64,000 bases of DNA from Flavobacterium crocinum (GTDB lineage Bacteria > Bacteroidota > Bacteroidia > Flavobacteriales > Flavobacteriaceae), in assembly GCF_003122385.1 (NCBI RefSeq), contig NZ_CP029255.1:1488001-1552000 (forward strand), in the 5' to 3' direction. Below are positions 52,818 to 61,752 of the stretch, piece after piece; position 1 is the stretch's first letter; every line of letters begins with the position of its first letter. Under the pieces are notes generated by a model. It made no database searches, was not told the origin of the DNA, and was given only the letters and a program-made list of their open reading frames with translations. The position numbers and the translations under genes are program-made.

Positions 52818-53756
52818 TTAAAACTGATAAACAACTTCTAATTTATAGTCTTTCAGAGAGGCTTTTGCGCGTTCTAAATCTTCTGTAAAACCAAGAATAT
52901 AACCGCCTCCGCCAGAACCGCAAAGTTTTAGGTAATAATCGTTTGTGTCGATTCCTTGTTGCCAGATGGCATGAAACTGTTCCGGAATCATTGGTTTGAA
53001 GTTATTTAAAACAACTTTTGAAAGTTTTTTAGTATTGCCAATCAAAGACTTCATGTCGCCGTGAAGGAAATTGTCAATACAGATATCAGTATATTTTACG
53101 AATTGGTTTTTAAGCATGGCACGGAAACCTTTGTCTTTTAAGCTTTCCATAAAAATGCTGATCATTGGAGCTGTTTCTCCAATAATTCCAGAGTCTAATA
53201 AGAACACAGCACCTTTTCCGTCCAAACTTTGAGTTGGAATACCGGTTGTCTGAATATTATCTTTAGAATTGATTAAAATCGGAATACTCAAATAGCTGTT
53301 CAACGGATCTAAACCAGAGCTTTTTCCGTGGAAAAAACTCTCCATTTGAGAAAATATATTTTTTAATTGTAAAAGTTTTTCACGAGTTAAATTCTCCAGA
53401 ACAGTGATCTTGTTCGTAGCATATTTGTCATAAATAGCTGCTACAAGTGCACCGCTGCTTCCAACACCGTATCCCTGTGGAATACTGGAATCGAAATACA
53501 TTCCGGTTTCAACATCGTTTTTAAGATTTTCTAAATCGAAAGTAACCAAATCCGGCTGCTGTGTGTGTAAAACTTCAAGGTAAGAAGCAAAACTTCTCAA
53601 ACTTTTATTTGAGGCAATAGCTTCGTCTGAAGGCTCTTCAGATTTTTTCAGTGCGCCATTATAAAAGTTATAAGGAATAGCAAGACCTTTTGAATCGCGG
53701 ATAATTCCGTACTCTCCAAAAAGTAATATTTTTGAATAAAATAATGGTCCTTTCAT
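52818..53756 (-). CDS. mvk: GHMP kinase, mevalonate kinase type
   Basis: 312 residues. The GHMP signature is IPQGYGVGSSGAL at 92-104, with KILLFGEYGI at the N terminus (10-19) and the C-terminal GSGGGGYILGF motif (about 280). It phosphorylates mevalonate or a close relative in the mevalonate pathway. The cluster with diphosphomevalonate decarboxylase supports a mevalonate pathway role; mevalonate versus phosphomevalonate cannot be decided by eye. Confidence 0.85.
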   Translation of the reverse strand: MKGPLFYSKILLFGEYGIIRDSKGLAIPYNFYNGALKKSEEPSDEAIASNKSLRSFASYLEVLHTQQPDLVTFDLENLKNDVETGMYFDSSIPQGYGVGSSGALVAAIYDKYATNKITVLENLTREKLLQLKNIFSQMESFFHGKSSGLDPLNSYLSIPILINSKDNIQTTGIPTQSLDGKGAVFLLDSGIIGETAPMISIFMESLKDKGFRAMLKNQFVKYTDICIDNFLHGDMKSLIGNTKKLSKVVLNNFKPMIPEQFHAIWQQGIDTNDYYLKLCGSGGGGYILGFTEDLERAKASLKDYKLEVVYQF

Positions 53757-53759
53757 GAT

Positions 53760-54059
53760 TTATTTTATGTCTTTCTTAATTTTATTTGGGTTTTGTCTGG
53801 TGTCGAAAAGTGACAAAAGACGAACTTCTTGAGTGTTATATTTGTAATAAAGCGTTGTTTGTTTCGAAATTACACATCTCCTAGTTTTATTCCTGCTTGA
53901 AAGAGGAAAAGTGTCAGGATTAAGCCTAATTGTTTCAATAATTTTATAAAAATTTGCTATAAACTTATCTCTAGTTGAAAGTGAAAATCTAATTTCTAAA
54001 TATTCTAGTAACTGTTCAAGTTGAAATTTAGAACGACCAGAAAATACAATTCTTCTCAT
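53760..54059 (-). CDS. RelE/ParE family toxin
   Basis: 99 residues of the RelE/ParE fold: KFQLEQLLEYLEIRFS...FYKIIETIRLNPDTFP, basic middle (RNKTRRCVISKQTTLYYKY) and final strand EVRLLSLFDTRQNP. It is encoded four bases overlapping the antitoxin stop and three bases before the GHMP kinase start. Whether it is an mRNA interferase or a gyrase poison is not decidable from sequence. Confidence 0.88.
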   Translation of the reverse strand: MRRIVFSGRSKFQLEQLLEYLEIRFSLSTRDKFIANFYKIIETIRLNPDTFPLSSRNKTRRCVISKQTTLYYKYNTQEVRLLSLFDTRQNPNKIKKDIK

Positions 54060-54277
54060 TTCTTGTATTTTGCCATTACATCTTCAAAAAGATAAAATTC
54101 ACCATTTTCTATTTCTCTTTCAGATGCTTCAATTTCGGCCTTTTGTTCTTCTGTCAAATCATCCCACCAATCTTTCTCTTCTTTTTTAAAAATTTTTCGA
54201 ATAGATTTCAGAATAGCAGGGTTTTCAGTATCAGCTAGTAGCTTTATTAATTCTAGTTTTTCTAATTGAATGTCCAT
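54056..54277 (-). CDS. Antitoxin partner of RelE/ParE toxin
   Basis: 73 residues, acidic, with a helical DNA-binding or toxin-wrapping pattern (EKLELIKLLADTENPAILKSI...DDLTEEQKAEIEASEREIENGE). The four-base overlap with the toxin gene (ATGA) and the order antitoxin then toxin are typical. It sits between mvaD and the GHMP kinase gene. Confidence 0.85.
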   Translation of the reverse strand: MDIQLEKLELIKLLADTENPAILKSIRKIFKKEEKDWWDDLTEEQKAEIEASEREIENGEFYLFEDVMAKYKK

Positions 54278-54308
54278 AACAAAAAAATTTAACTAAAGAT
54301 ACGCAAAA

Positions 54309-55391
54309 TTATAATGCAATTGCACCCTCTCCAATTTTGTCGCAAATATATTGACTATTCTGACAAAATACAACCAATTCGTTCTGAATAAATTGTAATA
54401 CTTTTTCGGTAACGTTTTCTGGATAAAGTACATGAACATTGGCTCCGGCATCAAGCGTAAAACAAACCGGAATCTGGGTTTCATTTCTGAATTTCCAAAT
54501 CGCATTTATGATTTGAAGTGTGTTTGGTTTCATTAAAATAAAATACGGCATTGAGGTCATCATCATGGCGTGAAGAGTCAGTGCTTCGCTTTCTACAACT
54601 TTGATAAATTCTTCTAAATTACCGCTTTCGAAAATGGCAATTAATTTATCCAGATTTTCATGTGCCTGGGCAAAACGTCTTTCTGCATACGGATGATTGT
54701 GCATTAAATCGTGCCCAACAGTGCTGGAAACTTGTTTTTCACCTTTGTCAACTAATAAAATCGTGTCTTGATAATTCTTGAAATTTTCATGAATATTGTA
54801 TGGAAATTCCACTCCAAATAAATCAGTACTACCTTCAATATTCGCCTGATTTCCCCAAACAACCACATTTCCTTTTACGCTTCGGCAGGCGCTTCCAGAG
54901 CCTAAACGAGCTAAAAATGATGCTTTTTGGTAAAAGTACTCGTCGGTCATTTCAGGATTCAATAATTTTTCCAAACTCATAAAATTCATTGCCAGCGCTG
55001 CCATTCCAGATGCCGAAGAAGCAATTCCAGAACTGTGCGGAAATGTATTTTGTGTATCAATCGTAAAATGATAGTCTTTCAAAAACGGCAGATAAACTTC
55101 AACTCTTTCTAAAAACTTCTGAATTTTTGGTTTGAAATCTTCTTTTGGTTTTCCTTCAAAAAGTAAATCAAAAGAAAAAGAATTTTGGTTTGTTCTTTTT
55201 TCAAAACCTAGTTTTGTAATGGTTTTACAGTTGTTAAGTGTAAAACTTACCGAAGGATTTGCCGGAATCTGATTGTCTTTTTTCCCCCAGTATTTTACTA
55301 AGGCAATGTTACTTGGAGCGCTCCACTCAAAGTTTCCTTTTTCGATTGTTGAAGTATATGGATTTGGAATAAAATCGGCTGCTGTAAACAT
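54309..55391 (-). CDS. mvaD: Diphosphomevalonate decarboxylase
   Basis: 360 residues. The GHMP-type ATP motif PHSSGIASSASGMAAL (about 118-133) and the DAGANVHVLYP segment near 318 with the catalytic-region aspartate match diphosphomevalonate decarboxylase, which makes isopentenyl diphosphate from diphosphomevalonate. It heads a minus-strand run TA pair, GHMP kinase, DUF502, UbiA, all one direction. A -7 box TATCTTTG (55409-55416) precedes it. Confidence 0.93.
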   Translation of the reverse strand: MFTAADFIPNPYTSTIEKGNFEWSAPSNIALVKYWGKKDNQIPANPSVSFTLNNCKTITKLGFEKRTNQNSFSFDLLFEGKPKEDFKPKIQKFLERVEVYLPFLKDYHFTIDTQNTFPHSSGIASSASGMAALAMNFMSLEKLLNPEMTDEYFYQKASFLARLGSGSACRSVKGNVVVWGNQANIEGSTDLFGVEFPYNIHENFKNYQDTILLVDKGEKQVSSTVGHDLMHNHPYAERRFAQAHENLDKLIAIFESGNLEEFIKVVESEALTLHAMMMTSMPYFILMKPNTLQIINAIWKFRNETQIPVCFTLDAGANVHVLYPENVTEKVLQFIQNELVVFCQNSQYICDKIGEGAIAL

Positions 55392-55544
55392 GAAATATAA
55401 AATTTTGGCAAAGATAACTTTTTCATTTTTCTGCCATGTAAGTTATATAAGAAATTATAAGCAGGCTTTTATTAAAATGAACTTACATCACTTCTATGGT
55501 TTAAACTTTTCTTTTAACTATTTTTGACTACAAAATTTAATACC

Positions 55545-56021
55545 ATGAACAAGTTCGTAAAAATCGCCATAGCTTTAGTAATATGTTTAACTGTTGGATA
55601 TTCTGCCAGTTTGGTAACTAGACCAAGTATTGAGACTTGGTATGTAACGTTGGAAAAACCAGTTTTTAATCCGCCGAACTGGATTTTTATGCCGGTTTGG
55701 ACAGTACTTTATATTTTTATGGCAGTTGCAGCAGCTTTAGTTTGGGATAAAATTAAAGAACAAACGGAAGAAGTTAAAAAAGCATTATTGTTCTTTATAA
55801 TTCAATTGATTTTAAATGCGATTTGGTCTTATTTATTCTTCGGATTAAAAAACCCGATGTTGGCTTTAATTGAAATTGCACTTTTATGGCTGATGATTTA
55901 TGAAACCTATTTGAAGTTTATCAAAATCAATAAAATTTCGGGTTATTTATTAATTCCGTATCTTCTTTGGGTTGGATTTGCTACTGTTTTGAATGCCAGT
56001 ATTTGGTGGTTGAATAAGTAA
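55545..56021 (+). CDS. TspO/MBR family protein
   Basis: 158 residues from the ATG at 55545. Five membrane segments with the signature WYVTLEKPVFNPPNWIFMPVWT near residue 30-55 and ...NAIWSYLFFGLKNP match TspO. The family binds porphyrins and cholesterol-like ligands at the inner membrane. A -7 box TATTTTTG (55519-55526) lies 18 bases before the start. Confidence 0.93.
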   Translation: MNKFVKIAIALVICLTVGYSASLVTRPSIETWYVTLEKPVFNPPNWIFMPVWTVLYIFMAVAAALVWDKIKEQTEEVKKALLFFIIQLILNAIWSYLFFGLKNPMLALIEIALLWLMIYETYLKFIKINKISGYLLIPYLLWVGFATVLNASIWWLNK

Positions 56022-56056
56022 ATTTTTTTAGTTTCAGGTTTGTCAGATGTAGAAAG

Positions 56057-56770
56057 CTATTTCAGCTTCTTAAATTCTTCATTTTTAGCAGTCAGAAATT
56101 CAATTGTGGTTAAAATATTTGGGTTTTCAGCAATGCTCTTAGACTTTGGGTCGGCATCGCAGAAATCAATAAAAAGTTCTTTTTGTTCCGCTGCTATTTT
56201 TAAGTTTTTTGTAAAGAAATCATTAGAGCAGGTTTTCCTTATGAGTTTCTTGAATACGCTTTCTGGTTCGTCTTTTTCACGAGATCTCCCAAGACTGAAT
56301 TTAAAACTAGTCTGCATTCCGTTTGTAATGCTACCGTCATTATATTGCGGAATATACTGTTTTAAGTCCTTAGCTCTCTTGTCTCTGTCGATTTCTGCTA
56401 CAGTTTCAGGATCTGGAGGCAACGGATCAAATTTGATTTCAGCTGGTATTATTACTTCCTCTAGTTCCTCAGGTTTAGGAATCATTTTAACGACTAGATT
56501 ATTGGTTTGTATGTTTTCAGAAGTAACTTTAATTCTTGTGAAAAAATAATCTTTAGTAAAAAATAACAAGCTGTCTTTTGCTTTTACCAAAATAGAAAAC
56601 TCTCCCAAAGCATTTGTCGTAGTGCTTGTTTTAGCCGTCTTATTTATAACCTCAACTTGATTAAGAGGATTGTTATTAGAGATGACTTTTCCGTGAAGTA
56701 ATTTTTCGGTTTGAGAAATACTTAGTTGATAAGTGAAAAAAGAAATGGTTGTGAGTAATTTTACTTTCAT
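56057..56770 (-). CDS. CarboxypepD_reg-like exported protein, paralogue B
   Basis: 237 residues with a signal peptide (cleavage after QLSISQ, about residue 20). A CarboxypepD_reg-like beta-sandwich follows (LLHGKVISNNNPLNQVEVIN, ALGEFSILVKAKDSLLFF). The C-terminal part (about 105-237) is charged with a KFSLGRSREKDEPE segment. It is 14 bases downstream of a paralogue on the same strand. Function unknown. Confidence 0.75.
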   Translation of the reverse strand: MKVKLLTTISFFTYQLSISQTEKLLHGKVISNNNPLNQVEVINKTAKTSTTTNALGEFSILVKAKDSLLFFTKDYFFTRIKVTSENIQTNNLVVKMIPKPEELEEVIIPAEIKFDPLPPDPETVAEIDRDKRAKDLKQYIPQYNDGSITNGMQTSFKFSLGRSREKDEPESVFKKLIRKTCSNDFFTKNLKIAAEQKELFIDFCDADPKSKSIAENPNILTTIEFLTAKNEEFKKLK

Positions 56771-56784
56771 ATAAAAAAGACTTT

Positions 56785-57510
56785 TTAGTTTTTAATTCCA
56801 GAATTCAGTTTTTTAAATTCTTGATTTTTAGTATGTAAAAAGTCCAGTGTATAAAGTAAATTTTTTTGTTTTAGAATAAATTGAGAATTAGGATCGGCAT
56901 CGCAGAAATCAATAAAGAGTTCTTTTTCCTCAGGATTTAACTTTAAATCATTTGAGAAAAAATCTAAAGGTACCGTAGCACTGACCAATTGTTTAAAAGT
57001 TAATTCATGCTTTTTGCTTTTATTTTTTGCTTTTTTATCTTTTTTCATAAACAAACTAAAAATAGCCAACAAATCGACACCGTTTGTAATGCCGCCAGTG
57101 TAAATGCCAGGATTAGATATCGCTGGTTTTGGGATTACTGTAGAATTTTCGTCTGCTGCGCTAACTTTAGGAAATTCAATCTTTGTAATTAACACTTCAT
57201 CCAGTTCTTCCGGTTTCAAAACCATATTCACAACAATATTGTTTTGATCGATGTTTTGCTGAGAAATTTTTAGTCTTTTGAAAAAGTAATCTTTCGAAAA
57301 AAATAACAGACTATCTTTTGGACGAACGAGAATCGAAAACTCGCCAAATTCATTTGTCCTGGTGCTTGTTTTAGCAGTTTTATTAATTACTTCCACTTTA
57401 TTAAGTGGAACATTCTGCGAAAGAACTTTTCCGTTTAATAGTTTTTCGGATTGAGAAATACTAAGTTGATAAGTGAAAATAGAAATTGTAGTAAGTAATT
57501 TTACTCTCAT
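56785..57510 (-). CDS. CarboxypepD_reg-like exported protein, paralogue A
   Basis: 241 residues with the same plan as the gene that follows it: signal peptide, CarboxypepD_reg-like domain (LLNGKVLSQNVPLNKVEVIN, EFGEFSILVRPKDSLLFF) and a matching C-terminal domain ending in FIDFCDADPNSQF. The two are a tandem duplication; the shared tail motif is FIDFCDADP. No other member of the family is in view. Confidence 0.75.
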   Translation of the reverse strand: MRVKLLTTISIFTYQLSISQSEKLLNGKVLSQNVPLNKVEVINKTAKTSTRTNEFGEFSILVRPKDSLLFFSKDYFFKRLKISQQNIDQNNIVVNMVLKPEELDEVLITKIEFPKVSAADENSTVIPKPAISNPGIYTGGITNGVDLLAIFSLFMKKDKKAKNKSKKHELTFKQLVSATVPLDFFSNDLKLNPEEKELFIDFCDADPNSQFILKQKNLLYTLDFLHTKNQEFKKLNSGIKN

Positions 57511-57583
57511 ACAGGATTAATTAGTTGAGAGTAAAATTATTAGAATTGTCTTAACGAAAACTTACAGAATCTGTAAATTCTTG

Positions 57584-58258
57584 TTAATTAAACGGAATTA
57601 AATTTTTGAATGTCTCTAATTCTCCATTATTAAATAAAATGGGACCATGGCCAAAACATAATATTTTAGGTTTAAGCGAAGCCAGTTTTAGAATGGATTT
57701 TCTGTTCGTTTCCTGATGTGCTGTAAATAAATTGGGAGGTTCATGAAGACCTACTTTTGTAGTGAGAAGATTCATATTGGTCATTACATCGCCCACAATC
57801 AAAACGCCATCTTTTTCTCTAAAAAAGGATAAATGACCGCTGGAATGCCCTGGAGTTTCAATAACTGTGAATCCGCCGATTTTATCGCCTTCTTTTAATA
57901 TTTCAGAAACTTGGTGTCCTTTTCCTGCCCAGAATTGTTTTTGAAATTTCGGAATAACATGATTCGGATTTGGGTATTCTGTAATTACATTTCCGTTTTC
58001 AGCGAATTCTTTTTCAGGCTCACTGCACAAAAGCGGAATGTTTAAAGTTTCGCAGATTATTTTACTGCTTCCCTGATGATCGGCATGAGCATGTGTTAAA
58101 GCATGTTTGGTAACGGATTTATTTTTAATTGCTTTTAATATTTTAATAGCAGAACTCCGAATTCCGGCATCAATTAAAACATCTTCAATCAAATAACAAT
58201 TAATAGCATTTCTTGGAAATAAAGGGATTTGGTAAACGTCTTTGGCAATAGTTTTCAT
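57584..58258 (-). CDS. MBL-fold metallo-hydrolase
   Basis: 224 residues from the ATG at 58258. The zinc motif HAHADH is at 56-61, with a later GHSSGHLSF (metal-binding His) and VGDVM (bridging Asp). A glyoxalase II or lactonase-like activity fits; substrate unknown. It is the last gene of a run downstream of a Crp/Fnr regulator. Confidence 0.9.
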   Translation of the reverse strand: MKTIAKDVYQIPLFPRNAINCYLIEDVLIDAGIRSSAIKILKAIKNKSVTKHALTHAHADHQGSSKIICETLNIPLLCSEPEKEFAENGNVITEYPNPNHVIPKFQKQFWAGKGHQVSEILKEGDKIGGFTVIETPGHSSGHLSFFREKDGVLIVGDVMTNMNLLTTKVGLHEPPNLFTAHQETNRKSILKLASLKPKILCFGHGPILFNNGELETFKNLIPFN

Positions 58259-58318
58259 TTTCTTGAATTTTATATTGGCAAAGATTTGAAATCTGTTTTT
58301 CAACTCACTTGATAAATG

Positions 58319-58891
58319 TTAAGAAATATCCTGACGTATCCTGCTTAATGATTCCGGAGTAATGCCCAGAAAGGAAGCGATATAAATTAAAGGAGTTCGC
58401 TGGATTATTTTGGCTGGAGCCGATGCTAAAAAAGTCTGATATTTTTCTTTGGCAGGAATCATCTGCAATTTTAAAACTCGGTCTGCCATGCAAAGGTAAT
58501 TCTGTTCAGCCAGAATTCTCCCGACACGTTCCCAATTTGGAATTTCATGATACAAAAACTGCATTTTCTCAAAAGTGATCGAAAGCACTTCGCAATCTTC
58601 AATACATTGAATATTCTCAAAAGAAACAGACTGATTAATAAAACTGGAATACGAAGCAATAAAGCCTTCATCAGAGCTTAAATAAGTCGTAATTTCTTTC
58701 CCATCTTTTAAGTAATAAACACGAGCTAAACCTTCAACAATAAAAAAGATTTTATTGCTGATTTTCCCCATTGATGAAAGAAATTCTTTAGCCGTAAACT
58801 TTTCACATTCAAAACAAGAATCGATCATTTCGATTTCATTTTCAGAAAACGAAGCGATCGATAGTATCTGTTTTTGTAATTCAGTATTCAC
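58319..58891 (-). CDS. Crp/Fnr family transcriptional regulator
   Basis: 190 residues. An N-terminal cyclic-nucleotide-binding fold (about 15-120) with IFFIVEGLARVYYLKDGKEI and FENIQCIEDCEVLSI, and a C-terminal helix-turn-helix (IIQRTPLIYIASFLGITPESLSRIRQ). The ligand is not predictable. The gene overlaps none of its neighbours, lying 3 bases from the HAD gene. Confidence 0.92.
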   Translation of the reverse strand: MNTELQKQILSIASFSENEIEMIDSCFECEKFTAKEFLSSMGKISNKIFFIVEGLARVYYLKDGKEITTYLSSDEGFIASYSSFINQSVSFENIQCIEDCEVLSITFEKMQFLYHEIPNWERVGRILAEQNYLCMADRVLKLQMIPAKEKYQTFLASAPAKIIQRTPLIYIASFLGITPESLSRIRQDIS

Positions 58892-58894
58892 GGT

Positions 58895-59542
58895 TTACAA
58901 TATTTCGATTAATTCCGAAGCATTGTTTATAACCACTTTTGCACCACTATTTTTCAATTCATCTTCTGTTCTGTAACCCCAAGTTACCCCAACAGGAAAC
59001 ATATTGGCGTTTACAGCCGTTTTCATATCAATATCTGAATCGCCCACAAAAAGGATTTCTTCTGGTTTTAAATTCCATTTTTTGCTAATCTCAATCGCTT
59101 CAAACGGATTTGGTTTTTTCAGTTCCTCTGTGCTCAAACCAACCGCTGTATCAAATTGTTTTGGAAATAATTCTGTTGCAATTTTCTTAGTCAATTCATC
59201 TGCTTTGTTAGAAAAAACGGCCATTTTGATGTTTTGTGAAGTCAGTTTTTCTAGCAGTTCAACAATTCCGTCATACGGTTTTGTTTTCAACGTGCAGATT
59301 TTAGTGTATTCATCAACCATACACTCAAAACAACTTTCGATTTCATCATCAGAATTGTTTGTAGCTGGCAAAGCTTTGCTAACCAGATTTCGCAAACCGC
59401 TTCCGATAAAATATTGATAAGTATCGTAATCGTGTGTTGGATAACTTAGAGCGGTAAGTACTTTGTTCATCGCATCTGAAATGTCGTGTAATGAGTTGAC
59501 TAAAGTTCCGTCTAAATCAAAAATAATTCCTTTAAATTTCAT
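58895..59542 (-). CDS. HAD hydrolase, phosphoglycolate phosphatase-like
   Basis: 215 residues. HAD motif I is DLDGTLVNS (Asp9, Asp11), motif II AVFSNKADE, and the motif III/IV block KKPNPFEAI and LFVGDSDIDM. The helical C1 cap between motifs I and II is of the Gph type. It would dephosphorylate 2-phosphoglycolate or a related sugar phosphate. It sits 3 bases upstream of the Crp gene and 6 bases downstream of the flavoprotein gene. Confidence 0.9.
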   Translation of the reverse strand: MKFKGIIFDLDGTLVNSLHDISDAMNKVLTALSYPTHDYDTYQYFIGSGLRNLVSKALPATNNSDDEIESCFECMVDEYTKICTLKTKPYDGIVELLEKLTSQNIKMAVFSNKADELTKKIATELFPKQFDTAVGLSTEELKKPNPFEAIEISKKWNLKPEEILFVGDSDIDMKTAVNANMFPVGVTWGYRTEDELKNSGAKVVINNASELIEIL

Positions 59543-59548
59543 TTTATA

Positions 59549-60757
59549 TTAAATATTTTGAGCCAGAATAAACCCGCTTGTCCAGGCATTCTGAAAATTA
59601 AATCCGCCTGTAATAGCGTCTATGTTTACAATTTCACCAGCAAAATAAAGGTTTTCATGAATTTTGCTTTCCATGGTTTTAAAGTTGATTTCTTTTAAAT
59701 CAATTCCTCCAGCCGTTACAAATTCTTCTTTAAAAGTACTTTTTCCGTTTACTTTAAATTCGGCTTTGGTTAATTGCGAAGTCAGATTTTGCAATTGAAT
59801 TTTAGATAAATCAGCCCATTTGGTTTCTGAATCAATTCCTGAAGCCAGAACTAAACTTTCCCATAAACGGTTCGGGAAGTCAAAAGGCGATTTTTTAGAA
59901 ACGGCTTTTTTAGCGTGTTCTTGTTTTAAATCTTTCAGGATTTTTTCGGCATCTTCAAAATCAACATCGTTTAACCAATTGACAAAAATGGTAAACTGAT
60001 AATTTTTATCATGCAAAATACGAGCGCCCCAAGCTGAAAGTTTCAAGATTGCCGGACCGCTCATTCCCCAATGCGTAATTAACAAAGGTCCTATAGATTC
60101 TAGTTTAGTATCTTTTACATGAACAGTAACTTGTGCAGCAACGCCTGGCAATTCTTTAATTCGAGAATCTTTGATATTGAAAGTAAATAGGGAAGGGACA
60201 GGGCTAACAATGGCGTGTCCGTGTTCCTGAAGCATTTCCCATATTTTTGGATTGCTTCCTGTAGCCATTACCAATTTTTCTGTGGCGAAATTGTCACTTT
60301 GAGTATCAATTTTCCAATGATTTTCTTTTTTGAAAATAGACTGAACGCTTTGACCTGTCAATACTTTTATGCCTAGTTTTTCGGTTGCTTTCAAGAAACA
60401 ATCTATTATCGTTTGAGAAGAATTAGAAACTGGAAACATTCTGCCGTCTTCTTCAATTTTTAATTCAACACCATGTTTTTCGAACCATTCGATAGTGTCT
60501 CCTGAACAAAACTGATGAAACGGTCCTCGAAGTTCTTTTTCGCCTCGGGGATAAAATTTAACCAATTCATTAGGTTCAAAACAAGCGTGTGTAACGTTGC
60601 ATCGTCCGCCACCGGAAACACGGACTTTAGAAAGCACTTCTTTTCCTCTTTCTAAAATGGCGATTTTCAGTTTCGGTTTTTTCTCTGCAATATTAATCGC
60701 AGTAAAAAAACCGGCGGCACCTCCGCCAACGATGATTATGTCGAAATTTTTGATCAT
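59549..60757 (-). CDS. BaiN/HI0933-type flavoprotein
   Basis: 402 residues. FAD-binding GGGAAGFFTA at 11-20, the family block SGGGRCNVTHACF, and a late ...FAGEIVNIDAITGGFNFQNA, which is the C-terminal FAD contact of HI0933-like proteins. They are NAD(P)/FAD-dependent oxidoreductases of unclear substrate. It heads the minus-strand run flavoprotein, HAD, Crp, MBL. Confidence 0.93.
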   Translation of the reverse strand: MIKNFDIIIVGGGAAGFFTAINIAEKKPKLKIAILERGKEVLSKVRVSGGGRCNVTHACFEPNELVKFYPRGEKELRGPFHQFCSGDTIEWFEKHGVELKIEEDGRMFPVSNSSQTIIDCFLKATEKLGIKVLTGQSVQSIFKKENHWKIDTQSDNFATEKLVMATGSNPKIWEMLQEHGHAIVSPVPSLFTFNIKDSRIKELPGVAAQVTVHVKDTKLESIGPLLITHWGMSGPAILKLSAWGARILHDKNYQFTIFVNWLNDVDFEDAEKILKDLKQEHAKKAVSKKSPFDFPNRLWESLVLASGIDSETKWADLSKIQLQNLTSQLTKAEFKVNGKSTFKEEFVTAGGIDLKEINFKTMESKIHENLYFAGEIVNIDAITGGFNFQNAWTSGFILAQNI

Positions 60758-60769
60758 ATATTTTTTTGG

Positions 60770-60955
60770 TTGCCACGAATTACACTAATTGACACTAATT
60801 TTTTCTGCCACAGATTAAAATGATTAACACAAATTTCTCAAATTTAAATACGAATAAATTAATTCGTGAAAATTCGTGTAATTGCTTCGCCTATTCGCTA
60901 TCGCTCGGGTTGTGGCAAAAGATAAAAATCCTTTTAATCTGTGTAATCTGTGGCT
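60770..60955. repeat. Nested repeats with shared 'gctatcgctcgg' module
   Basis: TGCCACGAATTACACTAATT with ATTCGTGTAATTGC, and TGCCACAGATTAAAATGATTA with AATCTGTGTAATCTGTGGC form interleaved dyads. The right part holds CTATTCGCTATCGCTCGG, the inverse of the module at 13283 and 41435. It lies between the flavoprotein and GDPD genes. Confidence 0.75.
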
Positions 60956-60959
60956 ATTC

Positions 60960-61637
60960 TTATATTTTGTCTGGATTATCAGAGATAATTCCGTTTACTT
61001 TATAACTTTTTACTTTTTGAATGTCTTCTTCGCTATTTACCGTCCAAGGTAAAACCAGAAAATCTTTCTTCTGCATTTCGCTTACATTATCCGCATTCAA
61101 TAATTGAAAATCAGGATGAATCGCTTTTGCTTTTATTTTTTCGGCGAAAACCAAAGCTTTATCTAAATCTTCTTCTGTTAGAACACCAATTGGTATGTTT
61201 GAATTTAAAGTTGATGTTTCTTCCAACATGTTCCAATCGAAACTTGAAATGATGAAATGATTGTAATTCCAGTTTGTGGCTGTAATATATTCCTCGATTA
61301 ATGCAACAACTTTAGGTGCAGTTCCTAAACCTTTTAATTCGATATTGATTAAGCATTTTTTGTTTACTAAATCAAAAACTTCATTTAGAGTTGGAATTTG
61401 ATGTTTTCCATCAATTAAAAATGATTTTAATTCAGCTAAAGAAAAACTACTGACTAGACCTTTTCCGTTAGTGGTTCTGTCGATGGTTTCATCGTGAATT
61501 ACGATTATATGCCCGTCAGAGCTTAAGTGAACATCAAGTTCAATTCCGTCTGAATTTAAGTCTAAGGCTTTTTGAAAAGCTTGCAAAGTATTTTCAGGTT
61601 CGTAGGCTTTGGCGCCTCGATGTGCAATTTTTAGCAT
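60960..61637 (-). CDS. Glycerophosphodiester phosphodiesterase
   Basis: 225 residues. The family motifs are AHRGAKAYEPENTL at 5-18, ELDVHLSSDGHIIVIHDET (metal-binding and catalytic His) and a final LPWTVNSEEDIQKV. It hydrolyses glycerophosphodiesters to glycerol-3-phosphate and an alcohol. No signal peptide, so it is cytoplasmic. Monocistronic. Confidence 0.93.
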   Translation of the reverse strand: MLKIAHRGAKAYEPENTLQAFQKALDLNSDGIELDVHLSSDGHIIVIHDETIDRTTNGKGLVSSFSLAELKSFLIDGKHQIPTLNEVFDLVNKKCLINIELKGLGTAPKVVALIEEYITATNWNYNHFIISSFDWNMLEETSTLNSNIPIGVLTEEDLDKALVFAEKIKAKAIHPDFQLLNADNVSEMQKKDFLVLPWTVNSEEDIQKVKSYKVNGIISDNPDKI

Positions 61638-61653
61638 TTTGCAGTGTTTTTTC

Positions 61654-61747
61654 TAACCGCAAAGGTCGCAAAGTTTTACGCAAAGGTCGCAAAGTTTTTT
61701 ATAATCTTTGCGAACCTTGCGATTTTCCCTTGCGACCTTTGCGGTTA
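61654..61747. repeat. Palindromic repeat, 'cgcaaag' family
   Basis: TAACCGCAAAGGTCGCAAAG pairs with TTGCGACCTTTGCGGTTAA; the inner arms TTTACGCAAAGGTCGC / TTTGCGAACC pair in part. Complete short copy. Confidence 0.85.
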
Positions 61748-61752
61748 AACTT

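Noticed and set aside
56040..56549. 169-residue open frame on plus strand
   Set aside because: Antisense shadow of paralogue B (56057-56770), which has a signal peptide and a paralogue.
59004..59417. 137-residue plus-strand open frame
   Set aside because: Shadow of the HAD gene on the minus strand.
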